The translations under genes and the position numbers were made by a program. Below the pieces are notes generated by a model, which saw nothing but the letters and a program-made list of their open reading frames with translations, did no database searches and had not been told where the DNA came from. Below, one piece after another: positions 48,701 to 58,439 of a DNA stretch of 64,000 nt (position 1 is its first letter; each line of letters begins with the position of its first letter). The stretch spans positions 62,001-126,000 of the forward strand of contig JAJAGP010001499.1 in assembly GCA_025084515.1 (NCBI GenBank). Reading direction: 5' to 3'. Source of the stretch: Ancistrus triradiatus. Lineage: Eukaryota; Chordata; Actinopteri; Siluriformes; Loricariidae.

Positions 48701-51669
48701 GCCACTATCTGTATATTCTCTCTAACCTATAATTACATAAACTGTTTCATATTCAGTAATAGAGTCTCTGTTTCATCTGGCTGATCTTCCGTGTTGTTCC
48801 TAATACTGTCTATTAATGCATTTTTGGCTCAGTCGTTTCAATCACTCGTGTTTACAGCAGCATCTCTGAGGCATTTACGTATCATTTGCATGCAATTTTC
48901 TTGTGGAAACACCCTTTATATTTAGACTACATGACTATGGTAATGTCTGGTCAGCGTACATGTCGGTCAGCGATATTTCCCAGAACGTCATTATCCCTTC
49001 TAATCACTGAAATCCGTAAAAAAAAAAGCCTTGTCCACCTTTATTCTTTTAAACGTCCTCTCTGTCACTTTCTGTGCACTTCTGTCCATTTGTCTCTCTC
49101 AATCTGTGCAGCTTTTTCGATTCCTCCTCACGAAGCTAAGGAGGAAGAGCTGGGTATTGCCATGGCAACAGCTACCTGTTCATTTTCTTTAGCGGGCAGG
49201 GAGCAGAATGGCACCTATTTGGGAATTAAACCCCAGAATGCCAGAGTGTGGCATTAACTGAGTTTACATGGCTGACCTACTCTACCGCAGTCAGCCTGGT
49301 AAAAAGAAAGGGAGACAATCCGAGAAGAACCCAGCGAGGGGGGAAAAAGAGGGGAAAGAGCACTAGACAAGACAGAGAGTCATTAGTGAGAGACAAAGCA
49401 CTGAAGATGGATGATCAGGAAGGAAACGGAGTGGGGCAACCCACGGAACAGAAGAGCGAGGGGTGCAGTGACATCAGAAACGCTGATGTTTGCCTAAAAC
49501 GGGGTAACAGGCTCAGCTACATAAGAGTCTCTGTATCCATACGAGTGAAAATCAGAAGGTCATTTGCCAGTTGGTGCACCTAATGTCATCCAGCCTGGAC
49601 AATTCAAGGTTCAGCGTGATCACATACATAGGAAATGTGACAAGGAAACAATGTGAGGAAAAGCTGAAGTGATGTATGTAGGAAATCCTAAAATGCCTGA
49701 CCCTGTGTGAACCTCAGCTTAGGCGTGTAGCAGTATGAGGCCCTAAGCACTACTTAAACTGGCAGATGAATGGAATGGAAGCTCTTCCTAATTTATCTAC
49801 ACAGCAATGATAGAGATCACTCAAATACCGGACACATAACTGCAGAACATAGCTGGAGGCTTACTACACCTTCAGACTAAGCATATAAACAGACTAGAGA
49901 CTCAAGGAAATGAGAAAACTACAATCAATCATACATTTGATCAAACGCAGTTACACAAGAGTCTGACCTGTGACATCGATGGGGACGAGGTAGGCAGAAG
50001 AGTGTCGACTCAGGTGCCAGCGAGGCTTTTCAGCAACAGGAGGCCCCACGGACGAATTCCAGCCTAAGAGGGAGCGGTCTGCACCGCAAGCAGTCGGGTC
50101 CTGAGCCCGGATCCCTAACGATGTCGTCTCATCCTCACACACCTGTTTGTTTGCAGGCTTGGAGAGAGAGAGAGAGAGAGGAAAAGTGTTAGCACAGGTC
50201 TGTTTATGATGTGTAATAAACTGATCATGTGGTTTTAACTATGCTTCTCTTTAGGACTATGACCTCACACTAGGGGTTAACGATGCACTCTGCTCATGAG
50301 TTGATTCACAATATTGATTTCACCATTGGATTTTCTTACGTGAAAACAATGGCCATTTTCTTGCACACGTTTTACACAAAAAGCCTTTTGTCCCCTGTAA
50401 GTGAAATAAAATAAGGCTCTATTGTAACAACCATACATTAAAAAAAATCCTTTTTTATTTCTGAAGAATAACAATTCAAAGTAGTTTTCTTTTCTTCTAT
50501 AAAAAATGGAAACAAAAAGAGTCTATAGTTTCCTGCAGGTAACATACATTAGGAGTTTTAAATAATGCTACAGCAAAAAAATGTGCTATTGTAACAGTAA
50601 ATAACTAAGTGCTTCCTTAAATTGAAAATCAAAGTAAACAAACAAGCGTCCTGAGCTTTTAAACGTACTCAATCTCAACTTCATCTTTACCTTCGCAAGT
50701 TTCCAGTTGCACTGTGATGCATCTTTACACAAACCAGTCCCCAGTTGCAAGAAAAAGACCCATCAACTGTTAACATGCTAAATAAATCCAGACAGATTTT
50801 GGAAGGGTTAAGAGTGGTTAAGACTAGAAGGACTGGACTAGAAGGTTGAAGGTTCAAGTCCTGGATTTGCCAAAGCTGGCACCTTGGGCCTTTGAGAAAG
50901 GCTCATAACCCTCAGTTGCTTGGATTGTACCTTGTGAGACTATCAATTACGAGTCGTTCTGGATCAGGGCATGTCCTAATGGCCATAAATGATAAATGTT
51001 TACAATACTGGAATAAGGTTAGCATTACGTACACACAGTTTGGAGTCTAAACATTCCTGGCTGGTGAAATTCCATAGTAGTGAATGAAACGCAGCTCATC
51101 TGGGACTTATATTGTTCTCTGAAGAGTGGCATGGTTATAGCCTAAAACTGTAGACAAGCTAATACTCAAAACTATCCAGAACTGCAGTATTTAATCTCAG
51201 TTTCCAGACTATAAAAGTATACCCAAGGATTAATCCCATTCCAATAGAGCGCCTTGGGGATGAGGTGGAACAGGAGATTCGCATCATGGATGTGCAGCCA
51301 ACAAATCACGTCAATATGGACCAAGATCTCTGAGGAATGTTTCCAGAACATTGTTGAATCTATGCCACAAAAAAATTAAGGCAGTCCTGAAGGCATATCT
51401 GCTCCAACCCGGTACTAGCAGGGTGTACCTTAAAAAGTGGCGCTGAGTGTATGTCTGCGTCATATAATACACACCAGAACACACCACTTTGAATCAATCT
51501 TTCAAGAAAAGTGAGCAGATAATTACCAGGAAGACAAACTCTGTTTTCTTGCTGTTGAGGGAAGAAGGTGACCGGCTGAGTGTAGTGGAGGTATCCTCTG
51601 AACTCTGAGAGGACGGGTGCCGGAAAGTCTGTCCGGTTACCCTGTTATCATACAGCTGCTCTTCAAAGT
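42465..51669 (-). CDS. nhsl2: nhsl2 gene, exons 3-8 (NHS-like protein 2), 5' end outside window
   Basis: Join on the minus strand: 51669-51527, 50157-49968, 47016-46888, 46654-44192, 44085-43953, 42786-42465. Splice phases agree at every junction and give about 1,125 residues ending at TGA. The NHS family are cytoplasmic, cell-edge scaffold proteins linked to actin remodelling through the WAVE complex; that role is family knowledge, and NHSL2 itself is little studied. NHSL2 rather than NHS or NHSL1 is supported by the GQSFDKHAS segment of exon 5, the TATGTTVIEC and SPSSGYSSQSETPTPT blocks of exon 6, TTEDLFTIIHRS in exon 7, and NPLARRV close to the C-terminus. Total length is also near the roughly 1,200-residue NHSL2 rather than the roughly 1,600-residue NHS and NHSL1. 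The N-terminal WAVE-homology region, encoded by exon 1 in this family, is not present. Introns are 1369, 2951, 233, 106 and 1166 bp. Paralogue assignment rests on remembered family sequence, not on a search. Confidence 0.9.
42945..43860 (+). repeat. dispersed repeat in nhsl2 intron 7 (segment A)
   Basis: Homologous to 47953-48965. Shared blocks include CTAACTCAGTTGATGTGTTT, TGTAAGTAGTACTC, TTGTTCCTAATACTGTCTAT and GACTATGGTAATGTC. A SINE is inserted at 43142-43343. Family identity unknown. Confidence 0.65.
43142..43343 (+). mobile_element. tRNA-derived SINE in nhsl2 intron 7
   Basis: Pol III A box (TAGCCTAGTGG) and B box (GGTTCAAATCC) near the 5' end, a conserved body (TTGGGTCCTTGAGCAAGACC, GTCGCTCTGGATAAGGGTG) and a CTGTAAATGTAAATGTA tail. 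Its exact edges are defined by the empty site in segment B. Confidence 0.85.
43953..44085 (-). CDS. nhsl2: nhsl2 exon 7
   Basis: 133-bp exon. The acceptor GCCTACAG precedes AAATTCCACTGG, and the donor is CACAG/GTCTGA. It encodes IPLEDSSSASDKTELHI, an acidic EETDDDVF stretch and TTEDLFTIIHRS, the short motif shared by all NHS-family C-termini. The donor falls inside the Arg codon, leaving two bases that join exon 8 to complete HRSKRKVLG. The 3' end is firm. The 5' end depends on the GC donor chosen for exon 6. Confidence 0.86.
44086..44191 (-). other. nhsl2 intron 6, candidate GC-AG intron
   Basis: 106-bp intron with donor CAG/GCATGT and acceptor CCTACAG. It is the only pair I found that keeps phase 1 on both sides and joins the frame of exon 6 to that of exon 7. 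Translation into the unspliced intron meets TGA at the third codon, so retention would remove the C-terminal module. Confidence 0.6.
44192..46654 (-). CDS. nhsl2: nhsl2 exon 6, large central exon
   Basis: 2463-bp exon of about 821 codons, open throughout in one frame and phase 1 at both ends. The acceptor is TCTGTCTCTCAG/GTGATGG. The protein is disordered and rich in Ser, Pro and Lys. Blocks in order: FRERSLSTPTDSASLGSADN, a basic-proline patch SLKKSKKKPPPPVRSVSL, TATGTTVIECIKVRGSSESL, LMSPSSGYSSQSETPTPT, PERKSSLPATSP, LPKRPMSLTLKSPSSSP, VVKKPKPKRPPQS, TYPPPLPEF, and KKKPKVPPPVPKKPNVL near the end. The proline-rich KK/PP motifs are plausible SH3-binding sites (inference). The C-terminal portion turns acidic and Gln-rich. 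Open frames on the opposite strand here are compositional shadows. The last residues before the donor are PTETVA, followed in the intron by a stop three codons later. Confidence 0.95.
46888..47016 (-). CDS. nhsl2: nhsl2 exon 5
   Basis: 129-bp exon in phase 1 on both sides. The acceptor TTGCCTCAG is followed by GCCAGAGC, and the split glycine codon joins exon 4 to give GQSFDKHAS. It continues through KTEKAVNPKTVRRPRSVIAG, a segment diagnostic of NHSL2. The donor chosen is CCAAG/GTGATG, because it gives the phase 1 needed for exon 6. The frame stays open further downstream, so the exact 3' end is less certain than the start. A later phase-1 donor in AGAA/GTAGTA is possible but weaker. Confidence 0.82.
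47953..48965 (+). repeat. dispersed repeat in nhsl2 intron 4 (segment B)
   Basis: Same family and orientation as segment A in intron 7. It is longer because of unique sequence at 48240-48540. It lacks the segment A SINE but has its own SINE at 48056-48238. Confidence 0.65.
48056..48238 (+). mobile_element. tRNA-derived SINE in nhsl2 intron 4
   Basis: Same SINE family as 43142-43343, with the same A and B boxes and the body GCTCTGGATAAGGGCGTCTG. Confidence 0.85.
49156..49169 (+). promoter_or_regulatory. RFX-type X-box in nhsl2 intron 4
   Basis: ATTGCCATGGCAAC matches the palindromic X-box (GTTGCCATGGCAAC) at 13 of 14 positions. It lies in a repeat-free patch of the intron (49070-49590). Function is an inference. 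Confidence 0.4.
49968..50157 (-). CDS. nhsl2: nhsl2 exon 4
   Basis: 190-bp exon. The acceptor follows a long CT-rich tract (the GA microsatellite at 50161-50180 on the plus strand) ending in CCAAG. The exon starts in phase 0 with PANKQVCEDETTS and ends one base into a Gly codon at CACAG/GTCAGA. It encodes 63 full codons finishing HSSAYLVPIDVT. The EDETT start and the hydrophobic VPI-D-V end correspond to the family's fourth exon. The polypyrimidine tract here is itself a simple repeat, so its length may vary between individuals. Confidence 0.87.
50802..51000 (+). mobile_element. diverged tRNA-derived SINE in nhsl2 intron 3
   Basis: Same family, older: B-box-like GGTTCAAGTCC and CTTGGATTGTACC are retained, and the tail CCATAAATGATAAATG is degenerate. 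Confidence 0.7.
51527..51669 (-). CDS. nhsl2: nhsl2 exon 3
   Basis: 143-bp exon bounded by a TTTTGTGTGCAG acceptor and a CTG/GTAATT donor. It starts with two bases of a split codon and ends in phase 0. It encodes 47 complete codons beginning FEEQLYDNRVTGQTF and ending KKTEFVFL. The VTGQTFR core and the final EF-hydrophobic ending match the third coding exon of NHSL2. Serine and threonine are abundant in the middle. No other reading frame is open through both splice sites. The preceding exon must end one base into a codon, and I found no such exon upstream in the window. Confidence 0.87.
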
Positions 51670-51749
51670 CTGCACACAAAACAGCACAGAGCCCAGCGTT
51701 AGCCCCAGCACTGAGGGAAGACCCTGAAAGGCTTAAATAAACTACTTAA

Positions 51750-52680
51750 GGTTTTGTTGTTGAGAATCAGAATAAGAATCAGGTTTACTGACAAGTAAGT
51801 TTTCACACACAAGGAATTTGTTTTGGTATACACAACATAAAAATAAATAGGAATTAGTGAGTAAAAAGGAAACAAAAGGTTATACTATATCCAAAGGAGA
51901 ACTACAGATTATATTAAATATGTCCAACTGGACAAGCTCTATATAAATAAAGTGCAGATATTCAAGCAATGCATTACTGTAATGTAGGGCTGTGCTAAAA
52001 AATCGATACAGCAATATATTGCGATATTTATTTCCGTGATATACTACACTGATTTTCAAATCAAAATATTGATTTTTTTAGAGTAAGAAAAGTAAGTAAG
52101 AAAAAACACATTTTAAATGGGGCGTAAACTACAGTCTCCGCTCCTGTAGATGGCGCAGTACAGTGCTTTGACTCAGTTTGTCTGCTGAATTTTCAATGTC
52201 ACGTGATGTATTAAGACCACTCAGATTGTACACCATAACTTGTATTCCAGCTGTTTTTATATTTTCAGAGAACCATGTGGTATATCGCAATACGCATCGT
52301 ATCCAGTGTATCGTGATATAATCGTCTCGTGACCCGTGTATGGTGATGAGTATCGTATCGTGAAGTACTTTCCAATACCCAGCCCTATTGTAAGGTGCCA
52401 TATGAGATGGTAGGCTATTATGCATATGTGTAACACACCTGTAGGTTGTTAAATGCACCTCTGTATGATGTGTGGTGTCTATGAGGGGAATTGCTGATTA
52501 TGCCAACTGCAGTCGGAAAGAAACTGTTTTTATGGTGCCCATAGCAAGTAGGCTAAAAAGTTGAGGGTGAGAGGGATCATCCATGGTTTTTCCTGCTCAT
52601 CTCCATGTCTGGGAGTCATGCAGGTCCTGGAGAGGTGGCAGGTTGCAGCCAATCACCTTCTCTGCAGTAGCCCTTTAGCA
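51750..52680 (+). repeat. dispersed repeat interrupted by the hAT MITE
   Basis: Starts with AGAATCAGAATAAGAATCAG and GTTTACTGACAAGTAAG and ends near CAGCCAATCACCTTCTCTGC, a familiar fish interspersed repeat with LINE-like behaviour. It carries the 51985-52387 insertion. Confidence 0.5.
51985..52387. mobile_element. hAT-type MITE in nhsl2 upstream region
   Basis: 403 bp with TAGGGCTG ends in inverted orientation and degenerate inner repeats containing ATCGATA/TATCGTAT. Flanks CTGTAATG and TTGTAAGG agree at 6 of 8 positions. It interrupts a larger repeat that spans about 51750-52680. Confidence 0.65.
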
Positions 52681-52784
52681 TCTAACATGTGTATCTACCT
52701 TCCGCTGCACATTCCCTGCTGTTTTGGTTAAACGTATGATTAGCTCATTCCAAAACATACAGTTTGAATTTTCCCACTCCATCC

Positions 52785-53085
52785 TTGGGTAGCACAATGG
52801 TGGCTAGCTCAGTCACCTCACAGCTCCAGAGATTCCCTGTTCATATGCCATATGTGTGCGGTTTGCATGTTCTCCACTTGTCCTTGTGGGTTATCTCCAG
52901 GTACTCAAGTGTCCTCCCACATCCCAAAAATCGGTATTCTAGGCTCACGTCTCTAAAGTCCTCCACTGTGAATGTGTGTGTATGTGTACGTGGAGCTCTC
53001 TGTGCTAAGTTTTAGGCCCTTGTTCTGTGGCCCTGAATTGGATTAAGTGGGTGTGAATATGAATGAGTGAATGAATGAATGATTG
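52785..53085 (+). mobile_element. DANA/V-type SINE
   Basis: GTAGCACAATGGTGGCTAGC head, CACCTCACAGCTCCAGAG, body GGTTTGCATGTTCTCC, tail GAATGAGTGAATGAATG. Confidence 0.7.
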
Positions 53086-53219
53086 ACATCCCTGTGGTCA
53101 TTTGGATAGCTTAAATACTTATCCATTCCCCCACCCACAGCACATACACACACACACACACACACACAAACTGAACACAACTTTTCCTCCTTCCCACTTT
53201 CTTAGACCCCACTTTTGTG

Positions 53220-53222
53220 TGC

Positions 53223-53265
<43 letters not shown>

Positions 53266-53974
53266 TGGTCATGTTTATAAACCCTCATGTACACCAAATT
53301 TCCCCAAAAGGATAGAAATGTCTGCCATTTTTGCCTTGTGGGGACATTTTGCTGCCCCCCATGAGGAAAATAGCTTTTTTTTTTTTTTTTGCAGAAATAG
53401 CAACTTTCTTTTGAAAAACCAAAAAACTCAAAAGACCTCCATTAGGTGACTAAAGATATGTGTATATGTGGGTGAGAGTGTGTATTGACCAGATTTATAT
53501 TACGTTGTGGGGACTAAATGGCCCTCACAAGGATCTGACATTTTTGACATTGTGGGGACATTTGCCAGGTCCCATGAAGAAAGCTGCTTTTTTTAAAACT
53601 GAAACTGCAGCTTTATTTAAAATCCAAAAGAGACAAAACATTTGCTTTAGGTTACTGAGGTTAAGGTTAGGTGTATTATTTTAATTAGCTACAGTAATCA
53701 TTATGTCTTTGGAAAGTCCCCAAAACATATGTTTACCAGTTTGAGTGCGTGTGTGTGTTTGTGTGTGTGTGTACACCTTGTCTTGCTATGCTTTAGAGGA
53801 CCAAATGTCCCAACAATGATGATAGGAAAAGGCCTTTAATTCTCTGTTTTTTTGGGGGGGAGGGTTTCAAAAATGGCAACTTTTATTTTGAAAAACCAAA
53901 AGAGCCAAAAGATTTGCTTTAGGTTACAGAGGTTCATGTCAATGGAAAGTCCTCACAAGAATAGCAAGACAAAC

Positions 53975-54011
<37 letters not shown>

Positions 54012-54265
54012 CCTTGGCTTGCTATGATAGGAAAACCTGTTCATTTTGACTTGTGAGGACCCTTTGGCTAGTCTTCTTTAATTGCTTTTTATTACAAAAA
54101 ATGGCCACTTCTATTTGAACCACATAAAGAGTCCAAGTAATTGCTTTAGATTACTGAGGTTAACATTAGGGATGGGGTAGATGTCAGTGTACATTACCTA
54201 CAGTCATCAGTGGAATGAATGGTAGTCCATGGAAAGTCCTCACAAGTGTAGCAAGACAAGTGTGT
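53220..54265 (+). repeat. tandem array of about four diverged GT-linked units
   Basis: Four units of roughly 220-290 bp (about 53222, 53461, 53746, 53976). Each has a GT-rich or GT-microsatellite start, a TTGTCTTGCTATG/GAGGACCAAATGTCC-type block, a T-rich run, AAAAACCAAAAGAG, TTTAGGTTACTGAGGTT and TGGAAAGTCCTCACAAG. A lone copy is at 9660-9803. Confidence 0.7.
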
Positions 54266-56512
54266 GTGTTAAGAGAAGTGAACTTGATGCCTCTAAGCAG
54301 AACAGGGATGCCGCTATCTCAGAGTTGGGTTGCCTAGCAATGACGAGTGCTTCGAGACAATGGAATACCTTTTGAGACAACAAGAGTCCCCAACCCTAAA
54401 GCCCACCCCCCACGGGGCGAGCGTACACAGCGCGCTGAGACCGGGCGCAGACAAAAGCCATGAATATTGGCTATAGAACTATGTGGAAAGTGTAGGCACA
54501 TAAGGTACATGGGCTGTCATGTGACACAGGTCCATGCAGCATAAACAGGAACTAAGGCACTATGAGGTCAACTGCATTTAGGGAGCAGTTCACAGCCATC
54601 AAGTAATAACCCAGTTAAAGGTTAAAACCAGCAGCATGCTACACATGGAGCAGGGGGGCATAGTTTGGGTGAGGTGCCTTGTAGATAAATGGAATAAAGG
54701 CTTAGTATATGGGCTCACAGCATGATAAAAACCACATTGTGAAAGTTTGTGAGAATCTGGGAACAATCGGACTGCTCATCATTATTGTATCCTACCAAAC
54801 ATAATAACAAACACTGATTGTGTAACCTCTGTGCAGTGAACCGCTCTCAAAAACACCAGCACAACAGCAAATGTAATAAAACCTTTCCATGCATGGGAGC
54901 TCTTCTTTTTCTGTAGTGCCATCAGCTGTCTAACCAGACCCAGCTGCTACACAGAGCGCTTAAACGCCCTGTATAATCACCAAGCATCCATCTAATGTTC
55001 TAATCACTTCCAATTATAAAACTAATGTCCCCAACTTTGCTTAAACCATCTGGCACGCCAAAGTATGCAACCTAGTGGTCAAAACCTGACACACAGAACT
55101 GCACATATCTAAAACATCCACTACCACCACACTATAATATGATTCAGACAGGTTAAACTCACCAGACGTGCCTTCATGCAAGTCTCTTTGTCAAAGTGAA
55201 GACCTTCTAAAGACCTCGCAAACCACTTGAAAGATGTGAAAGAGAATCCAACAGACGAGACACTTGACTGTGTGTGTGTGCACGTGTGCATGTCTGAGTG
55301 TTTGCATGTGAAGGTATTTTGGGCACTCCCTCCCCTCTTTTTTCTGACCTCGCCACTCTGCTAGCAAACACTGGTAGGGCTCCGACGTCTCCATTCCTCT
55401 TAGCCAATCAGTTGTCCGGTGCAGACAGGCACTCATGCATGCTGAGAGCCAGAACAGTCACGAATAACCTCCGAGAATCTCGCCTAACAAGATGCACCCC
55501 CGACAGCCACAATTTATTACATATAGGTCAGTCATTTTTCTTGTGTATCCATACAAGGCATGGGAATAGAAGAAACAATGGCTCTTTTATTGTGCAAGGC
55601 CATTTCATTGGGACGGTTTTATTCCCTTTCTCTGTAATTGAATGAACATTCACAAATGATCAGCATTATGGAACAAACTGATTTAGAGGGAGACCAGTAT
55701 TTATTTTCTGATAATAATGCATGTTCTTAACTTCATTCAGCAAGAACTGTCCCAAAAGAACTGTTCGATATTCCCTAAGTGATATCTGAAAATGGTATCT
55801 TTATTGAAAATGGTACTGATTTGTCTGAGAGTATGTCCCAGTTCAAGTGAATCTGTTTCTATTCTCTCAAGGCTCAAAATGTTAAACCAAAAGTCTTATC
55901 CGCAATTACTGCTGCAGTAGCTTTGTATTTGCCCATTTCCTCTCAGAGTTTGGTACTTGTGTGTCTGTGAGTTATGTTATTAATTGCCAATTATGATTAT
56001 GATTATGATGAAGTTTAATGATCTCACGTTTTTTACTTGCAGATTAACCACTAGGTTGTAGTACTCAAGTCTGGTCTCGGTTACTAGACCGGTTTCGAAA
56101 CCATAAACGAGTGGTTTCAGGCTCTTCTTGGTCTCAAACTCATTTGGACTCGGTCTCGGGGTAAGGTGGACTCGGAAATTGCTGTCCAGACCAGCAGAGC
56201 CAATCCATCTATCTATATAACATATATTGAGGTATCCTGAGGTAATTATAAATTGAACTTTTTTTCTATTGTTTTTGAATATTAACAATCCATTCAAACA
56301 GAATAAATCTCTCTGAGAAACATGTGAGATTACTGGGGTCTTTTTGCTCAGGAGAAAAACAGGAGTAAGTCTCATTTTCCTTTTGAATGAGTTTTTCTAG
56401 AAAGGTTTTTCACTTTTGTCTAGAACAAACTGCAGCAATATTAAGGAGATCACTTCTTTGACCTTATTTTCTTATGGGGAGGTAAATCTGTATAACGAGG
56501 TACGACTGTATT
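54266..56512. other. nhsl2 upstream or intron 2, no confirmed exon
   Basis: Apart from the CpG patch and a splice-competent 63-bp stretch at 55163-55225 there is no assignable feature. No segment resembles the family's exon 2. Confidence 0.5.
54325..54461 (-). promoter_or_regulatory. CpG-dense patch upstream of nhsl2 exon 3
   Basis: About eight CpGs lie within 45 bp around 54412-54455 in otherwise CpG-poor DNA, with a GTTGCCTAGCAAT X-box-like site at 54328-54340. On the minus strand an ATG at 54461 opens a short frame. Candidate alternative promoter only. Confidence 0.3.
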
Positions 56513-57487
56513 AAGTTTGTGAAATTTTCTATATTTCTGCATAAATATGACCTAAAACATCATCAGATTTTCACACAAGCCCTGAAAGCAGATAAAGAGA
56601 ACCCAGTTAAACAAATGAGACAAAATATTATTCTTGGTTATTTATTTATTGAGGAAAATGATCCAATATTACATATTAGTGAGTGGCAAAAGTATGTGAC
56701 CCTTTGCTTTCAGTATCTGGTGTGCCCCCCCCTGTGCAGCAATAACTGCAGCTAAACGTTTCCTGTAGCTGTTGATCAGTCCTGCACACCGGCTTGGAGG
56801 AACTTTAGCTCATTCCTCCGTACAGAACAGCTTCAGCTCTGGGATGTTGGTGGGTTTCCTCACATTAGCTGCTCGCTTCAGGTCCTTCCACAACATTTCC
56901 ATTGGATTAAGGTCAGGACTTTGACTTGGCCATTCCAAAACATGAACTTTATTCTACTTTAACCATTCTTTGGTAGAATGACTTGTGTTCTTGGGGTCGT
57001 TGTCTTGCTGCATGACCCACCATGACACATTGCTGGAGTCCAAACTCTTTAGAGATGGTTTTGTAACTTTTTCCAGCCTGCTGAGCATCAACAACTCTTT
57101 TTCTGAGGTCCTCAGAAATCTCCTTTGTTCGTGCCATGATACACTTCCACAAACATGTCTTGTGAAAAGCAGGCTTTGATAGATCCATGTTTTTTAAATA
57201 AAACAGGGTGCCCACTCACACCTGATTGTCGTACCATTGATGGAAAACACCTGCCTCTAATTTCTCCTTCAAATTAACTGCTAATCCTAGAGGTTCACAC
57301 ACTTTTGCCACTCACTAATATGTAATATTGGATCATTTTCCTCAATAAATAAATGACCAAGTATAATATTTTTGTCTCATTTGTTTAACTGGGTTCTCTT
57401 TATCTACTTTTAGGACTTGTGTGAAAATCTGATGATGTTTTAAAATTTTCATTTTCTAAATGGTTCACAAACTTTCAAACACCACTG
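56513..57487 (-). mobile_element. Tc1-A element, copy 6, central transposase deleted
   Basis: Both inverted repeats are present but the outer 13-15 bases of the left end are missing. The transposase N-terminus is on the minus strand (ARTKEISEDLRKRVVDAQQA near 57137). It jumps from EFGLQQC directly to the C-terminal VGHAARQ region, removing the whole catalytic core. The sequence just left of it (56489-56508, ATAACGAGGTACGACTG) resembles a pogo/Tigger end. Confidence 0.88.
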
Positions 57488-57739
57488 CATGTACTGATTT
57501 TCTTTTACATGAAGTAAAAAACAAGCCTGTAGATCATTTACATTACCACTGACATGGCACTTCATTTAGAGGCTGTTTACTGAGCATGATGAAGCACACT
57601 TTGCTTGGTGGCAGTAATGGTGGTGAGTGCATCCAAACAACAGCAGATGTGACAATACTTTAATCTGAGTATGGAGTACAAAATACAACAAAAATGAATA
57701 TACAACCAACTCTTAAATTAAATCGTATAGGAAAGAAAC

Positions 57740-57925
57740 ACTACAACTCAAGTCAGATTTATTTCTATAGCGCTTTTTTCACAGGAGTATTGTCTCTAAG
57801 AAGCTTTTCAATGATCTAGACAGTGGCAAAGAAAAATGTTATAAGGAGGAAACCTTGGGAGGACCAAGACTCTACAAGTAAAGACTCTACAAGACTCTCA
57901 ATGAAACTTTAACTACCTAATTAAT
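57740..57925 (+). repeat. dispersed repeat (TATAGCGC type)
   Basis: AAGTCAGATTTATTTCTATAGC, CATTGTCTC-like, GGAGGAAACCTTGGGAGGAC. Same family as 63415-63620. Confidence 0.5.
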
Positions 57926-58152
57926 AAGTCTATAGTAATAGTTTAAATACACAGAAGCCAAATATAAAAATTAAAATATAACATATTTAAATACAATATA
58001 ATATATTACAAAGAGTATAAATAAAATAGAGAATATGACACTACAGAATATAAGACAATCGTATATATGATAAATAAAATAATAAATATAATAACATACA
58101 GAATATGAGCATCAACATTATTTAGTCCAGCATACAGAGTCCCTCTCACATT

Positions 58153-58328
58153 GGGGACTGTGGTAGCCAAGTGGTTAACGAACTAAACTATGGACAAGAA
58201 GGGTTCAGTGTTCAAATCCCACATCTATCATCACTATTGGGTCCTTGAGCAAGACCCTTAACTCACAATTACTGGTATCAGTTGTAAGTCACTATGGATA
58301 AGGGTGTCTACTAAATATAAATATAAGT
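58153..58328 (+). mobile_element. tRNA-derived SINE
   Basis: Same family: GTGGTAGCCAAGTGGTTAAC, GTTCAAATCCC, GGGTCCTTGAGCAAGACCC and GATAAGGGTGTCTACTAAAT. Confidence 0.8.
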
Positions 58329-58369
58329 TTGGGTGGCAAAGTCTTCTCAGTCATCTGGAGGACAGGAAG

Positions 58370-58439
58370 GGGGTGTTATTGCCCTCTGATCTGGTCTGAG
58401 TACCATTAATCAGACCAGATCAGAGGGCAGTAACACCCC
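58370..58439. repeat. 30-bp inverted repeat with 10-nt loop
   Basis: Arms 58370-58399 and 58410-58439 pair at 29 of 30 positions, with the exception a G-T(U) wobble. The loop is 58400-58409. It sits between a SINE (ending 58328) and unassigned DNA and is not part of any repeat family I recognise. Confidence 0.9.

Larger units (their letters stand above)
46655..49967 (-). other. nhsl2 introns 4 and 5
   Basis: Intron 5 (46655-46887) is short and repeat-free. Intron 4 (47017-49967) holds a dispersed repeat segment at 47953-48965, a tRNA-derived SINE at 48056-48238, and a single-copy-looking stretch at 49070-49590 with an RFX-type X-box. I see no extra exon with family similarity. Confidence 0.6.

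Noticed and set aside
55163..55225. Candidate as nhsl2 exon 2
   Set aside because: Phase 0 end conflicts with the split codon at the start of exon 3, and the residues do not resemble the family exon 2.
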